Shown: piece after piece, positions 55,815 through 64,000 of the stretch | Layout: every line of letters begins with the position of its first letter | How positions within the stretch are numbered: position 1 is the stretch's first letter | DNA from: Roseibium porphyridii | Lineage (GTDB): Bacteria > Pseudomonadota > Alphaproteobacteria > Rhizobiales > Stappiaceae | Length of the DNA stretch: 64,000 nucleotides | Reading direction: 5' to 3' | NCBI RefSeq assembly: GCF_026191725.2 | Contig: NZ_CP120863.1 | Location: 4,816,001 to 4,880,000 of the forward strand | Notes under the pieces: model-generated | The model's database searches: none | Told to the model about the DNA's origin: nothing | The model's input: the letters and a program-made list of their open reading frames with translations, nothing else | Position numbers and translations under genes: made by a program

Positions 55815-56453
55815 TCAGTCCGCCTCCTTACGGCGCTTGACGCCAAATCCACTTGAATTGCTCTTGGGTTTGTCTTTCACGCCTGCCTTTCCAGCGAGGT
55901 CAGGAGGCTTGATGCGGGTTTCGGTTATGTCCCCGCCATTGGCAAATTGCCAGGTCAGCTTCACACCTGCAAAGCTGGAGTTTCGCCAGACAATTTCACC
56001 TTTGACCGGCATATCGAGGCCGGCAATCTGCAGTTTGATGTTTTCAGGGAGTGCTTCAAGGCCTGTGCTCGACAATCGACACCCGGACTTGCTGGCGTCG
56101 ACGATGTCGCATCTGACGCCATCATCAGACTTGTGGCCACTGACCCAAGCCGGAATAGATACCGACTTGCGCGGCTCTCTGCGCTTTTCGACCTTGCTCT
56201 TGTCTTCGACCTTGAAGGACACATAAACGCTGCCGTCTTCGACCTTCTCGACACGGCCTTTGATCATCTGCTCCATGTCAGCAAGGCGAATTCCTACCAA
56301 TTGACCGACTTCGGTCAACTTGCCGGAGCGGATCTCACAACCGGACTTGTTGAATTTCGACGCGGTGGTTTCCTCACACGCGAGCGTGTCGAAATCGAGA
56401 ACAAGAACCGGCTGACCCGTGATTTCACGACCGTCTTTGACTGTCTCGGACAA
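55815..56453 (-). CDS. PilZ domain protein 2
   Basis: 212 residues from TTG 56453: GGGAGGG lies at good spacing, and the length before the conserved VLVLDFDTLACEE matches that of the paralogue; the open frame reaches a TTG at 56510 but that extension is Cys/Arg-rich and unlikely. PilZ domain (about 95-170) with EKRREPRKSV and DASKSGCRLS, i.e. both c-di-GMP motifs. It shares the same two-part layout (N-terminal segment, PilZ, basic tail) with the neighbour, so the pair probably arose by tandem duplication. Confidence 0.85.
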   Translation of the reverse strand: MSETVKDGREITGQPVLVLDFDTLACEETTASKFNKSGCEIRSGKLTEVGQLVGIRLADMEQMIKGRVEKVEDGSVYVSFKVEDKSKVEKRREPRKSVSIPAWVSGHKSDDGVRCDIVDASKSGCRLSSTGLEALPENIKLQIAGLDMPVKGEIVWRNSSFAGVKLTWQFANGGDITETRIKPPDLAGKAGVKDKPKSNSSGFGVKRRKEAD

Positions 56454-56708
56454 CGTGCCCTCCCTGGTCCTGGCGCACGAGCATGCCGCGCGCGGGCGGA
56501 AGAGTTTCAAGCGTCAAATATTAGGTCATATCCGATTTAACAGGGTCTAAATATTTCCACGAACCCGACAGTTAAACTTTGCAAATTACGACGAAAAGGA
56601 GAATCCTACTGTGTATCCCTCAAGTTGATTTCAAATTGATACACCTGACCGACTTACGACTAGAAGAATTACCTAGGGAAGGTCGCAAACCGAACCTGAA
56701 CGAGCACT

Positions 56709-57602
56709 TTATTTTTTCAGGCTCTGTCTGATCGCCAGAAAATCCCGCCACGAAAGACGTTTCTCCAGTGGGCTGCGAAGAAGATATGCTGGATGATATG
56801 TGGCGATCGCGGCAATTTCCTTGCCGCTACCAGGATATGCCATCCACCGACCACGCATCTTGCGAATACCATCTTGAACGCCAAGCAAGGTCTTGGCTGA
56901 GGCTGCGCCGAGAAACACGAGGACATCCGGGTTCACAAGTTCGATTTGCCGTTTAATAAACGGTTTGCAGATCTCGGTTTCCTGCGGCGTGGGCGTCCGG
57001 TTGCCAGGCGGGCGCCAAGGCACGACATTGGCGATATATGTTGACGATCGCTCCATACCGATCGCGTCAAGCATGCGATCAAGAAGCTGTCCAGACCGGC
57101 CCACAAAGGGCTTGCCCTGCAAATCCTCATCCCGTCCAGGTGCCTCACCGACGAACATCAACCTCGCATCAGGGTGACCATCGGCAAACACAAGGGTCTT
57201 GGCTGTTAGTTTCAAATTGCACCCGTCAAAGGCTTCCAGACATGTACGCAACTCTTCAAGAGATGTTGCGGATGCAGCGATATCCCTGGCCGCCGCGACA
57301 ATTTGAGCATCAGGCAGCACCGCAGCAAGCTGTTCACTCTGCTTTGCCGCAGGTGCAGCCGGAGTTATTGGCGCTTGGGCGTGGCGCGTGTCCCTCTGTC
57401 GCTCTGCAACAACCGCTGAGGGTGAAACGCTTGACGGAGCTGTCTCTGCCTTCGTTTGCCGAAACTGCTCTGCCTGCTTGCTGGTCAACTCGTACCAATC
57501 AAGTGGCGTATCACCCATAAAACAGTCCACGCCCGCACTGGAGTAAAAATCCAATAGGGCTTCCAAGTGAGACGTATCGATTGGGTTTTGCTGCACTACC
57601 AT
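56709..57602 (-). CDS. Uracil-DNA glycosylase, family 4-like (Fe-S)
   Basis: 297 residues. N-terminal ~100 residues, Gln/Ala-rich, precede a UDG family 4/5-type domain: [20 protein letters not shown] (motif A, uracil pocket), [36 protein letters not shown], and [12 protein letters not shown] (motif B with His). Cys of [10 protein letters not shown] and of EICKPF could ligate a [4Fe-4S] cluster, as in the family. Removes uracil from DNA. Divergent from ETF-QO; I remember this gene pair in other Rhizobiales. Confidence 0.9.
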   Translation of the reverse strand: MVVQQNPIDTSHLEALLDFYSSAGVDCFMGDTPLDWYELTSKQAEQFRQTKAETAPSSVSPSAVVAERQRDTRHAQAPITPAAPAAKQSEQLAAVLPDAQIVAAARDIAASATSLEELRTCLEAFDGCNLKLTAKTLVFADGHPDARLMFVGEAPGRDEDLQGKPFVGRSGQLLDRMLDAIGMERSSTYIANVVPWRPPGNRTPTPQETEICKPFIKRQIELVNPDVLVFLGAASAKTLLGVQDGIRKMRGRWMAYPGSGKEIAAIATYHPAYLLRSPLEKRLSWRDFLAIRQSLKK

Positions 57603-57912
57603 TACCTCTGGCGGCCGAGTTTAGTCAGCGAGCGCAACAGAGCAAGAGCGCCTGGCCCCACTTCGCTGCCCGGCCATCGTTATCCAACGAGTATGCACAG
57701 TCTCGACGAAAGACTTCTATATTACGTTTACGTAAACGTTACTTTCTCCTCTTGACGCCCAGACCCTGCTTTGGTCTATCTGGGCCTCAAATGGAGTGAA
57801 CTGAACTCAAATTGCCTCTTAAAGACAAAAATTGTCGTGTTTTGCGCTGCAAAATGAGGCAAAAGGGCGTTATGGGCGTAGCCGTGCCCCTTTTGGGCGG
57901 AGGGAGAAAAAG
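57603..57912. other. 310 bp divergent promoter region between UDG and ETF-QO
   Basis: Holds a perfect 16-bp palindrome ACGTTTACGTAAACGT (57724-57739) and a hairpin with arms GCCCAGA/TCTGGGC (about 57758-57787). The palindrome lies about 120 bp from the UDG start and 170 bp from the ETF-QO start. No ORF that I would call. Confidence 0.5.
57724..57739. promoter_or_regulatory. 16-bp perfect palindrome ACGTTTACGTAAACGT
   Basis: The only long perfect palindrome in this divergent region. The ACGTTTACGTAAACGT type resembles, from memory, sites of LiuR-like MerR regulators of branched-chain amino acid and fatty acid breakdown; ETF-QO takes electrons from acyl-CoA dehydrogenases, so it would be a sensible target. 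Regulator identity is inferred. Confidence 0.45.
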
Positions 57913-59589
57913 ATGAGCGAACAAGACGTGCTTGGCGAACGCGAGAGCATGGATGTCGATGTCGTGATTGTGGGCGCAGGCCCGGCAGGTCTTGCAGCTG
58001 CGATCAGGCTGAAACAGCTCGCCAACGAAAAGGGCGAGGAATTGAGTGTCGTGGTCCTGGAAAAAGGATCGGAAGTTGGCGCTCATATTTTGTCGGGCGC
58101 TGTAATCGACCCAATCGCACTGGATCAGCTTCTTCCGGAATGGCGCGACGAGGACACGCCCATCAAGACGCCCGTAACAGCAGACCACTTCCTGGTGCTC
58201 GGCCCGGCCGGTTCCATGCGTCTGCCAAATATGTTCATGCCCAAACTCATGGGCAACCATGGCAACTACATTGTTTCGCTTGGCAATGTTTGCCGTTGGC
58301 TTGCTGAAAAAGCTGAAGCTCTTGGCGTGGAAATTTATCCCGGTTTCGCCGCTGCAGAATTGCTTTACGACGACAAAGGAAACGTCGTCGGTGTTGCCAC
58401 TGGCGACATGGGTATTGGCCGCGATGGAAAACCGAATGCCATGTTCACCCGCGGTATGGAACTCAGAGGCAAATATACGCTGATCGGAGAAGGCGCGCGC
58501 GGATCGCTCGCCAAGCAGCTGATCGAGAAATTCGATCTCGACAAAGATAGCGACGTAGCCAAATTCGGTATCGGCATCAAGGAACTATGGCAGGTTGATC
58601 CGTCGAAACATCGACCAGGCCTGGTGCAGCACTCATTTGGATGGCCGTTGGACGGCAAGACCGGAGGAGGCTCGTTCCTCTATCATCTGGAAGACAACCA
58701 GGTGGCGGTCGGTTTTGTGGTTCATCTCAACTACGAAAATCCGTGGCTTTCACCGTTTGATGAATTCCAGCGCTTCAAAACGCACCCTGCCATTTGTGAA
58801 ACCTTTGAGGGCGGCAAACGTATTTCCTATGGTGCGCGTGCGATTACGGAAGGCGGCTATCAGTCAGTGCCGAAGATGTCATTTCCAGGTGGCCTTTTGA
58901 TGGGATGTTCAGCTGGTCTCGTCAATGTGCCCAGGATCAAGGGTTCGCACAACGCGATGCTGTCCGGAATGCTGGCCGCCGAAGAAGTGATGTCTGCCAT
59001 CGGGCGTGGAGAATCCCATTCGGAATTGACAAATTACGATACGGCTTGGCGCAACAGCCCTATCGGCGACGATCTGAAAAAGGTGCGCAACGCAAAACCG
59101 CTCTGGTCGAAATTCGGAACCTGGCTTGGAATAAGCCTTGGTGGCCTGGACATGTGGACCAACGAGTTGTTCGGTTTTTCCTTCTTTGGAACAATGAAAC
59201 ACGGCAAAAAAGACTCCGAGACGCTGAAACCGGCCAAGGACTGCAAGAAGATTGACTATCCGAAGCCAGACGGCGTGATTTCCTTCGACAAACTTTCGTC
59301 TGTGTTCCTATCCAATACCAATCACGAGGAAGACCAGCCGATCCACCTGAAGGTGAAGGATGACGTTCTTCAGAAGTCTTCCGAGCACGACATTTTTGCC
59401 GGCCCCTCAAACCGTTACTGCCCGGCTGGCGTTTATGAATGGGTGGAAGAAGGTGAAGACGCCCCGAGGTTCCAAATCAATTCGCAGAATTGCGTCCACT
59501 GCAAGACATGTGACATCAAGGACCCGAACGGCAACATCACCTGGACCGTACCGGAAGGAGCCGGCGGGCCCAACTACCCCAACATGTAG
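57913..59589 (+). CDS. Electron transfer flavoprotein-ubiquinone oxidoreductase
   Basis: 558 residues from ATG 57913 with AGGGAG 6 bp upstream (the open frame begins 27 codons earlier). Passes electrons from ETF to ubiquinone, linking acyl-CoA and amino acid dehydrogenases to respiration, at the inner membrane. FAD motif DVVIVGAGPAGLAAAIRL (about 14-31), quinone/membrane-facing part with FSFFGTMKHGKKDSE, and the C-terminal [4Fe-4S] cysteines in YCPAGVYEW and NCVHCKTCDIKDP. Monocistronic, followed by a terminator. Confidence 0.96.
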   Translation: MSEQDVLGERESMDVDVVIVGAGPAGLAAAIRLKQLANEKGEELSVVVLEKGSEVGAHILSGAVIDPIALDQLLPEWRDEDTPIKTPVTADHFLVLGPAGSMRLPNMFMPKLMGNHGNYIVSLGNVCRWLAEKAEALGVEIYPGFAAAELLYDDKGNVVGVATGDMGIGRDGKPNAMFTRGMELRGKYTLIGEGARGSLAKQLIEKFDLDKDSDVAKFGIGIKELWQVDPSKHRPGLVQHSFGWPLDGKTGGGSFLYHLEDNQVAVGFVVHLNYENPWLSPFDEFQRFKTHPAICETFEGGKRISYGARAITEGGYQSVPKMSFPGGLLMGCSAGLVNVPRIKGSHNAMLSGMLAAEEVMSAIGRGESHSELTNYDTAWRNSPIGDDLKKVRNAKPLWSKFGTWLGISLGGLDMWTNELFGFSFFGTMKHGKKDSETLKPAKDCKKIDYPKPDGVISFDKLSSVFLSNTNHEEDQPIHLKVKDDVLQKSSEHDIFAGPSNRYCPAGVYEWVEEGEDAPRFQINSQNCVHCKTCDIKDPNGNITWTVPEGAGGPNYPNM

Positions 59590-59614
59590 CTGAAACTTCC
59601 AACAATCAAAGTTG

Positions 59615-59646
59615 AGCCACGGCAGGTCCGTGGCTTTTCTTTTTTG
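59615..59646 (+). terminator. Rho-independent terminator after ETF-QO
   Basis: 8-bp stem AGCCACGG/CCGTGGCT, 5-nt loop (59615-59635), followed by TTTCTTTTTTG. Classical. Confidence 0.93.
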
Positions 59647-59674
59647 CTCGCAGCCCCTTTCCCCAGAAACAAAA

Positions 59675-59806
59675 CAGCACCGGAAAGACGCCTTTCCGGT
59701 GCTGCAGTCTTGCGGCCGATGGGTCGTATCAAGCCGGTATCAGTGGGGGGCCGGCTTGTTGCGGTTGTCCATTGCGCAACGCTGAGGAGCGGAAAGTCCA
59801 CTCCTT
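59675..59806 (-). ncRNA. Candidate small RNA (three stem-loops, minus strand)
   Basis: Reading the minus strand: stem-loop 1 with arms AGGAGTGGA/TCCGCTCCT (one G-T pair, 3-nt loop, 59785-59805), stem-loop 2 CAAGCCGG/CCGGCTTG with the loop CCCCCCACTGATA (59730-59758), then a 13-bp terminator hairpin CAGCACCGGAAAG/CTTTCCGGTGCTG (59675-59704) followed by TTTTGTTTC. No ORF of convincing type spans it. The stem-loop/terminator order, a C-rich loop and intergenic location are what a regulatory RNA would show. The 5' end and promoter are unknown. Confidence 0.45.
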
Positions 59807-60689
59807 CGCATGTCACGCAAACGCCCGCGCCACAAGGTCTTCGCCTGCGTTCATGACGACAGGCGATTATGTAGTGAAGTCGAAGGTCCAGATGGAGCCA
59901 ACGTGCACAATATCCCAGATGTTGTCTGGATTATTTGGGTTCGGCCGAATAATTAAATTCGATTAACCAAACCTCATTGGCCGCTGATGTAGCTTCACGT
60001 TACGGAAACGTCAACTGGAAATTTCACAGGATAAAAACTAATTATAACTCCAGAAGGTCTCTTTATACCAATTGGTCAAATTTTTTCTCCTAACCAAACG
60101 AGAGACGACCTAGTGTTTCCCCACACCTGCTTCCCACGGCTAAAAGCTGCCGTAAAGGTTACTTGGCACTATTTACAGTAGGCGCAACTCATTTTCTCTT
60201 TTATTTACAATTAGATAAAGGCACCAACGCTGCAAATATAGTCCATAAATTTTTTTTATATCACAATAAATTACAGAAATACTAAGTGCAATTCTTTGAA
60301 TTTAAAGCACTTATTCAACACGGAAACACTCGTGACTCGCCTGCTCACGTGACGAGCTGCTCCATCACGGGACCCATCTACACCATAACTATTTGTTTTT
60401 ATTTACCTTTAAACTTATCCACACCCGAAAACGTCACGGAACAGTTATAATTGCGCAGTTGGGATGGTTAATTTAGTTTTACTTTTAACGGGGCTAATTT
60501 GATTTGTAATAACGTTCAGAGCGTTACCAGCAATCTCTTCGCGGTTTTCCTGCGGCAATCCCCAAAAACGATCAAGAGGTCGGACCGTGCTATGCGGTTG
60601 GATACCTTGTGGACAGGAGGGACATTAAGTCTCGAGTGAGGACGCGGCGGTTCTGGCTCAAGAATTAAAGAACTCCGAAAAATTCATTC
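59807..60689. other. AT-rich gene-free region
   Basis: No ORF that I would call. Markedly AT-rich between about 59950 and 60520, with runs such as an 8-T stretch near 60250. It has a perfect TTATCCACA (60415-60423) and a near-match on the opposite strand at about 60607-60616 (TGTGGACAG), plus an imperfect direct repeat (GTGAC..CTGCTC) around 60331-60366. Probably a regulatory or structural region; function unknown. Confidence 0.5.
60415..60423 (+). promoter_or_regulatory. Perfect DnaA-box match TTATCCACA
   Basis: Exact match to the strong DnaA box in the AT-rich gap. A single match is expected by chance at this window size, so by itself it does not mark an origin. Confidence 0.3.
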
Positions 60690-60763
60690 AGAGTAGCCTG
60701 TGCTCTTCTGAAACCCATCGACCACAAGGACAGCACCGGGAAGGCCACTTCCCGGTGCTTTTT
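60690..60763 (+). ncRNA. Candidate plus-strand transcript end with orphan terminator
   Basis: A 12-bp perfect stem AGCACCGGGAAG/CTTCCCGGTGCT with a 4-nt loop (60732-60759) followed by TTTT: a strong plus-strand terminator with no gene in front of it (the next gene, the helicase, lies on the minus strand and the minus side has no T-run). A smaller stem-loop AGAGTA/TGCTCT precedes it (60690-60706). It shares its AGCACCGG.AAG stem with the left hairpin at 59675. Whatever is transcribed rightwards from the gap ends here; start unknown. Confidence 0.4.
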
Positions 60764-60813
60764 CATGAAATCGAGACGTCTGTGTGAAAACACAAATTCC
60801 CAGAACAGAAGTC

Positions 60814-62109
60814 TTAGGCGGCGTTTTGCCGATTTGACGTCCGCCTACGGCGCGAGCGCCGGGATTGTGCCCTGTTGTCGTTGTCGCCCGACGCGGATTG
60901 TTTGCGGTACGGCTTCTTGGTCGAAGGCTTGTTGCCTCGATTGCCTCCACCGCGCTTCACCTTGCTTGCTGCAGACATGGGTGGAACGTCTCCGCCGGCA
61001 ACCGCGATATCGATGCCGATCAATTTCTCGATCTGCCTGAAAAGGCCGATTTCTTCCGGTGCGCACAACGCAACGGCTTCACCTTCCGCGCCTGCGCGGG
61101 CTGTCCGGCCAATCCGATGCACATAGGCTTCAGCAACCTCAGGCAACTCGAAGTTATAGACGTGGCTGACGCCAGGGATATCGATCCCTCTTGCAGCGAC
61201 ATCCGTTGCAACGAGAACATTGATGGCACCTGACTTGAGATCCCGAATGGCCCGTTCGCGCTGGTTCTGACTTTTGTTGCCATGGATGGACCCGGCAGCG
61301 ATGCCGGACTGCGCCAGTTTTCGCATCAGTCGCTCTGCCCCGTGTTTGGTGCGGCAAAAGACCAAAGACATGCCATCCGGCTTGGCCTTCAACTGATCGA
61401 CCAGGAAATCGCCCTTGGCCTTTCGATCCATGAAGTGGACTGACTGTGTGATCTTGTCGGCAGTCTTGCCGGCAGGCGCGACTTCAACCCGCTCCGGATC
61501 CTTGAGGTAGGACTGGGCAAGTTCATTGATCTGTTTCGGCATCGTGGCGGAAAACAGCAGTGTCTGGCGTTCATCGGCAACCAGGCCGGCAATCCGGCGA
61601 AGTGCATGAATGAAGCCGAGATCCAGCATCTGATCTGCTTCGTCAAGAACGAGATAGGACGCCGTACCAAGATCAACCGCCCCACGATCAACGAGATCGA
61701 GCAGACGTCCCGGTGTCGCCACAAGAATGTCCGTACCCTTGGAAAGGCGTTTGATCTGTCCATTGATGGACACACCACCAACAACAGAAGTGACCCGAAG
61801 TGGTGTCTTTTTCAGGAAAGAAATCAGGTTCTTTGCGATCTGATTGACAAGTTCACGTGTTGGCGCAAGCACCAGCGCACGCGTGCCGCGTGCGCGCGGA
61901 TGAGTTCCATCGGCGACGAGCTGGTCGATCAGCGGAAGTCCGAAAGCGGCGGTCTTGCCGGTACCCGTCTGAGCAAGGCCCATGAGGTCCTTGCCCTCAA
62001 GAATGAGCGGGATTGCCTTTTGCTGGATCGGCGTTGGTGTCTCATAGCCATTTTCAGAAACGGCAGCAAGAAGGTCGCCGGAAAGTCCCAGGCTGTGAAA
62101 ATCGGTCAA
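60814..62109 (-). CDS. DEAD-box ATP-dependent RNA helicase
   Basis: 431 residues from TTG 62109 (AAGGA at 7 bp; the open frame begins 80 codons earlier but that extension is not helicase-like and I see no better start). All core motifs: Q-motif PTPIQQKAI, I AQTGTGKT, Ia PTRELV, Ib TPGRLLD, II DEAD, III SAT, HRIGRTARAG. Variable Arg-rich tail (RRSRRRRTSNRQ), as in RhlE/RhlB-like helicases. RNA remodelling, possibly ribosome assembly or cold adaptation. The 62110-62447 leader is long, which may allow post-transcriptional control. Confidence 0.9.
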   Translation of the reverse strand: MTDFHSLGLSGDLLAAVSENGYETPTPIQQKAIPLILEGKDLMGLAQTGTGKTAAFGLPLIDQLVADGTHPRARGTRALVLAPTRELVNQIAKNLISFLKKTPLRVTSVVGGVSINGQIKRLSKGTDILVATPGRLLDLVDRGAVDLGTASYLVLDEADQMLDLGFIHALRRIAGLVADERQTLLFSATMPKQINELAQSYLKDPERVEVAPAGKTADKITQSVHFMDRKAKGDFLVDQLKAKPDGMSLVFCRTKHGAERLMRKLAQSGIAAGSIHGNKSQNQRERAIRDLKSGAINVLVATDVAARGIDIPGVSHVYNFELPEVAEAYVHRIGRTARAGAEGEAVALCAPEEIGLFRQIEKLIGIDIAVAGGDVPPMSAASKVKRGGGNRGNKPSTKKPYRKQSASGDNDNRAQSRRSRRRRTSNRQNAA

Positions 62110-62447
62110 ATTGAATTCCTTGACTGCAAGCGCAACGAAACACGCTTGCGGTACCGCACGGCACCTGCCTTGCGGTTTGTTATGAAGCGCGGCAGCCGGA
62201 TTCAATACAATAAAGGCTCCATGCCGCCAGACCCTCGCGTGAATTGGGAACTGTTTGAGCCCCTCATTAGGCTCATGTTTGGGCAATCGGGAAGCGGCAG
62301 CCAGGAAACCGGTTGGCTTCCAGAAATCTTCGGCGCGCTGTCTGCTCACGCGGCAGCGATTGCTGGCTGCTATATCGTCTTAGCAGCTGCAAAAGTCAAG
62401 CCAGACAGCCTGAAATCCCTTTAATGTTCAAACCTGTCGTTAACGGA
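62110..62447. other. Leader region upstream of DEAD-box helicase
   Basis: 338 bp between the helicase start and the sugar dehydrogenase stop. The frame of the helicase stays open through most of it on the minus strand but the translation is not conserved-looking; I see no separate gene and no clear terminator. It likely holds the helicase promoter and 5' leader. Confidence 0.5.
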
Positions 62448-63569
62448 TCAGGGAACGAGCCGGATCAGACGACCATCATCGCTGTCTGTCAAAACATAGA
62501 TGTAACCATCCGGACCCTGACGCACATCTCGGATTCGCTCACCAAGATCCGTGAGCAACTGCTCTTCGCCAACAACTTCGTTGCCGCTCAGATCCAGTTT
62601 GGAAAGATGCTGGCCGCGCAATGCCCCTACCAGCAGGTCACCCTTCCAGTCAGGGTAGGTATCGCTTGTAACAAAAGCCATGCCTGAAGGTGCAATTGAC
62701 GGATCCCAGTAATGAATGGGTTGCTCCAAACCGGGTTTGGAAGTGCCTTCGCCGATCTTGCCGCCCGAGTAATGACGTCCATAGGAAATGATCGGCCAGC
62801 CATAGTTTTTGCCAGCTTCCGGAATGTTGATTTCATCCCCTCCACGGGCTCCGTGCTCTACGGTCCAAAGAACACCCGTAGCCGGATTGATTGCAGCACT
62901 TTGCGGGTTACGATGACCAATTGACCAGATTTCCGGCTTGTAGCTGTCGTCGCCGACAAAGGGATTGTCAGGTGCCGGCGAGCCATCGGTTGTCAGGCGC
63001 AACACGGAGCCAGTGTGGTCCGAAGTCACCTGGGCCCTGTCGCCGTCCCCCCTGTCGCCGATCGTCATGAACAACGTGCCATCCGGAGCAAAGGCAATCC
63101 TGGAGCCGAAGTGCCGCCCCCCGTAAGCCTTGTTGTTGCCGGCAAAGACCGTCTCGCCTTTCAGCGCGTAGCCGCCGCTTTGAGTTTGCTCCAGCACGGC
63201 TTTGAACAAAGATGTTCCAGCCCCTTCCGGAGACCCTTGCGAGAAGGTCAGGTACACAGTGGCATCATTTTCAAAATCGGGACTGAGCACAACATCCAGA
63301 AGACCACCCTGGCCTTGAGCGAACACCTGCGGCACACCTTCGACGATCTGCTGATTGCCGGTGGCATCGACGTGCTTGAGGGCACCGTCGCGCTCGGTTA
63401 CCAGAAAGCCACCGTCCGGCAGCATGGCAACGCTCCAGGGATAGGACAGTCCCTCTGCAACCGTCTCCAGATTGAATGAAGATTGAGCTGCCACTGGAAG
63501 CGTTGTGGCCCCCGTCAGGGAAAGGGACATCGCGGCAAGTACAGGCAGGCAAAACGTCCTGAATTTCAT
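62448..63569 (-). CDS. Exported PQQ-dependent aldose sugar dehydrogenase (YliI/GSDH type)
   Basis: 373 residues from ATG 63569 (frame open 26 codons further). Signal peptide about 1-29 (LPVLAAMSLSLTGATTLPVAA). Beta-propeller of the soluble glucose dehydrogenase/YliI family: FAQGQGGLLDVVLSPDF, YGGRHFGSRIAFAPDGTLFM, IWSIGHRNPQSAAINP and VEHGARGGDEINIPEAGKNY then GWPIISYG, which include PQQ- and calcium-related positions. Periplasmic oxidation of aldoses. Substrate unknown. Confidence 0.9.
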   Translation of the reverse strand: MKFRTFCLPVLAAMSLSLTGATTLPVAAQSSFNLETVAEGLSYPWSVAMLPDGGFLVTERDGALKHVDATGNQQIVEGVPQVFAQGQGGLLDVVLSPDFENDATVYLTFSQGSPEGAGTSLFKAVLEQTQSGGYALKGETVFAGNNKAYGGRHFGSRIAFAPDGTLFMTIGDRGDGDRAQVTSDHTGSVLRLTTDGSPAPDNPFVGDDSYKPEIWSIGHRNPQSAAINPATGVLWTVEHGARGGDEINIPEAGKNYGWPIISYGRHYSGGKIGEGTSKPGLEQPIHYWDPSIAPSGMAFVTSDTYPDWKGDLLVGALRGQHLSKLDLSGNEVVGEEQLLTDLGERIRDVRQGPDGYIYVLTDSDDGRLIRLVP

Positions 63570-63668
63570 GAGGTGTTCCGTCCTTGAGCTGACCAACAAG
63601 TGACCACATAGGTAGGCACTTTGCCGCCAGTTGACAGCGTCAGCCATGCAAATAACGGAAAAGTCACC

Positions 63669-63986
63669 TCACGAGGTTACTGCGTCGCCGGCCAAACGCG
63701 CGGAGATTGTCCGCTTTTCGTAAGCGACATTCCAATCAATCAGGGTGCGCCAGATCAGCTCGGCCTGGTCGCTTTCCAGACCCAGCGCCGCTGCCCGCTC
63801 TTTGATTGCAGCAACCATGGTTTCAATACGTTCATGGTCGAATGCCTCTTCAGGCCTTTTCTTCAGTTCCGCCATACGGCGCACATATTCTTGCCTGCGG
63901 GCAAAAATCTGCAGGAGATCGTCATCGAGCTTGTCGATGGCTGTGCGGATGTCGGATTTGTCGACGCAATCTGCTGGGTGTTTCAC
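63669..63986 (-). CDS. Chorismate mutase (AroQ type)
   Basis: 105 residues, all-helical AroQ-class chorismate mutase: DIRTAIDKLDDDLLQIFARR with the active-site Arg, EYVRRMAELKKRPEE, HERIETMVAAIKERA and LIWRTLIDWNVAYE. Makes prephenate from chorismate for Phe/Tyr synthesis. The product of aroC at the other end of the window is its substrate, but the two genes are 63 kb apart. Co-directional with the sugar dehydrogenase, about 100 bp gap. Confidence 0.9.
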   Translation of the reverse strand: MKHPADCVDKSDIRTAIDKLDDDLLQIFARRQEYVRRMAELKKRPEEAFDHERIETMVAAIKERAAALGLESDQAELIWRTLIDWNVAYEKRTISARLAGDAVTS

Positions 63987-64000
63987 TTGGTTGACGCTTT

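Noticed and set aside
59574..59816. 80-codon minus-strand ORF after ETF-QO
   Set aside because: It runs through two terminator hairpins and has no ribosome site or recognisable sequence.
59955..59985. TTAA-N6-TTAA near 59953 as a CtrA site
   Set aside because: Spacing is 6 instead of 7 and the region is AT-rich, so a chance match is likely.
61606..62424. 272-codon plus-strand ORF opposite the helicase
   Set aside because: Antisense shadow; the minus strand carries every DEAD-box motif.
1..64000. tRNA, rRNA, CRISPR, insertion sequence or prophage signals
   Set aside because: I looked for GTTCRA-type T-loops, regularly spaced repeats, transposase/integrase motifs and terminal repeats and found none I would support.

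Overview
The window looks like a chromosomal segment of an alphaproteobacterium related to the Rhizobiales, most likely a marine Stappiaceae member (Roseibium/Labrenzia type). Support: moderately high GC with AT-rich intergenic gaps; a DnaA whose AAA+ region matches the rhizobial form (the first Walker A glycine is missing); a nadABC operon together with a NadQ-type regulator found in alphaproteobacteria; a separate glyQ and glyS; betaine-lipid genes btaAB; and several small proteins conserved in Rhizobiales. I see no rRNA, tRNA, CRISPR array, insertion sequence, phage gene or integrase. It reads as ordinary backbone with some lineage-specific insertions. The genus is an inference.

Layout. 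1-8 kb: aroC (cut by the left edge), a GGDEF/EAL protein with a degenerate GGDEF motif, a DUF3095 protein, a histidine phosphatase, fabI and a divergent FAD-linked 2-hydroxyacid dehydrogenase. 8-11 kb: a 1 kb gene-poor leader, dnaA and a small glyoxalase-related protein. 11-25 kb: an SH3-caspase protein, a TPR methyltransferase, a YedK/SRAP protein, Nudix, DUF3179, TIGR02301, LysE and MFS transporters, a TetR regulator, a homocysteine S-methyltransferase-like enzyme, a GNAT and a Tat-exported agmatine deiminase-like protein. 24.8-27.4 kb: a YceI-OmpA fusion overlapping a second caspase-like gene that ends in a CxxCH motif. 27.4-33 kb: btaB/btaA with a Pho-box-like element, an L,D-transpeptidase, dihydroorotase. 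32.5-35.6 kb: operon ygfZ, HD phosphohydrolase, tyrosine phosphatase, nadQ. 36-43 kb: SleB-type hydrolase, YqhA-like protein, nadC-nadB-nadA, an MFS gene behind a cluster of dyads. 43-52 kb: glyS and glyQ, separated by a second GGDEF/EAL gene, gltS, a DUF2207 protein and LemA. 52-60 kb: MATE, a small membrane protein, an S49 protease, two PilZ paralogues, a type-4 uracil-DNA glycosylase and ETF-QO. 59.6-60.8 kb: an AT-rich gap without genes that carries candidate small RNAs. 60.8-64 kb: DEAD-box helicase, PQQ-dependent sugar dehydrogenase, chorismate mutase.

How genes connect. NadQ (34.7 kb) and nadABC (37.8-41.5 kb) form a likely regulator/target pair, with a candidate operator over the nadA -10 box. 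Two GGDEF/EAL proteins and two PilZ proteins give a local cyclic-di-GMP theme. Envelope functions recur: two exported caspase-fold proteins, an OmpA/YceI protein, an L,D-transpeptidase, SleB and S49. The loci most worth a second look are the YceI-OmpA/caspase-CxxCH pair, the small-RNA candidates around 59.7-60.8 kb, the nadA operator, the MFS dyad cluster at 41.7-41.8 kb and the Pho-box-like site before btaA.
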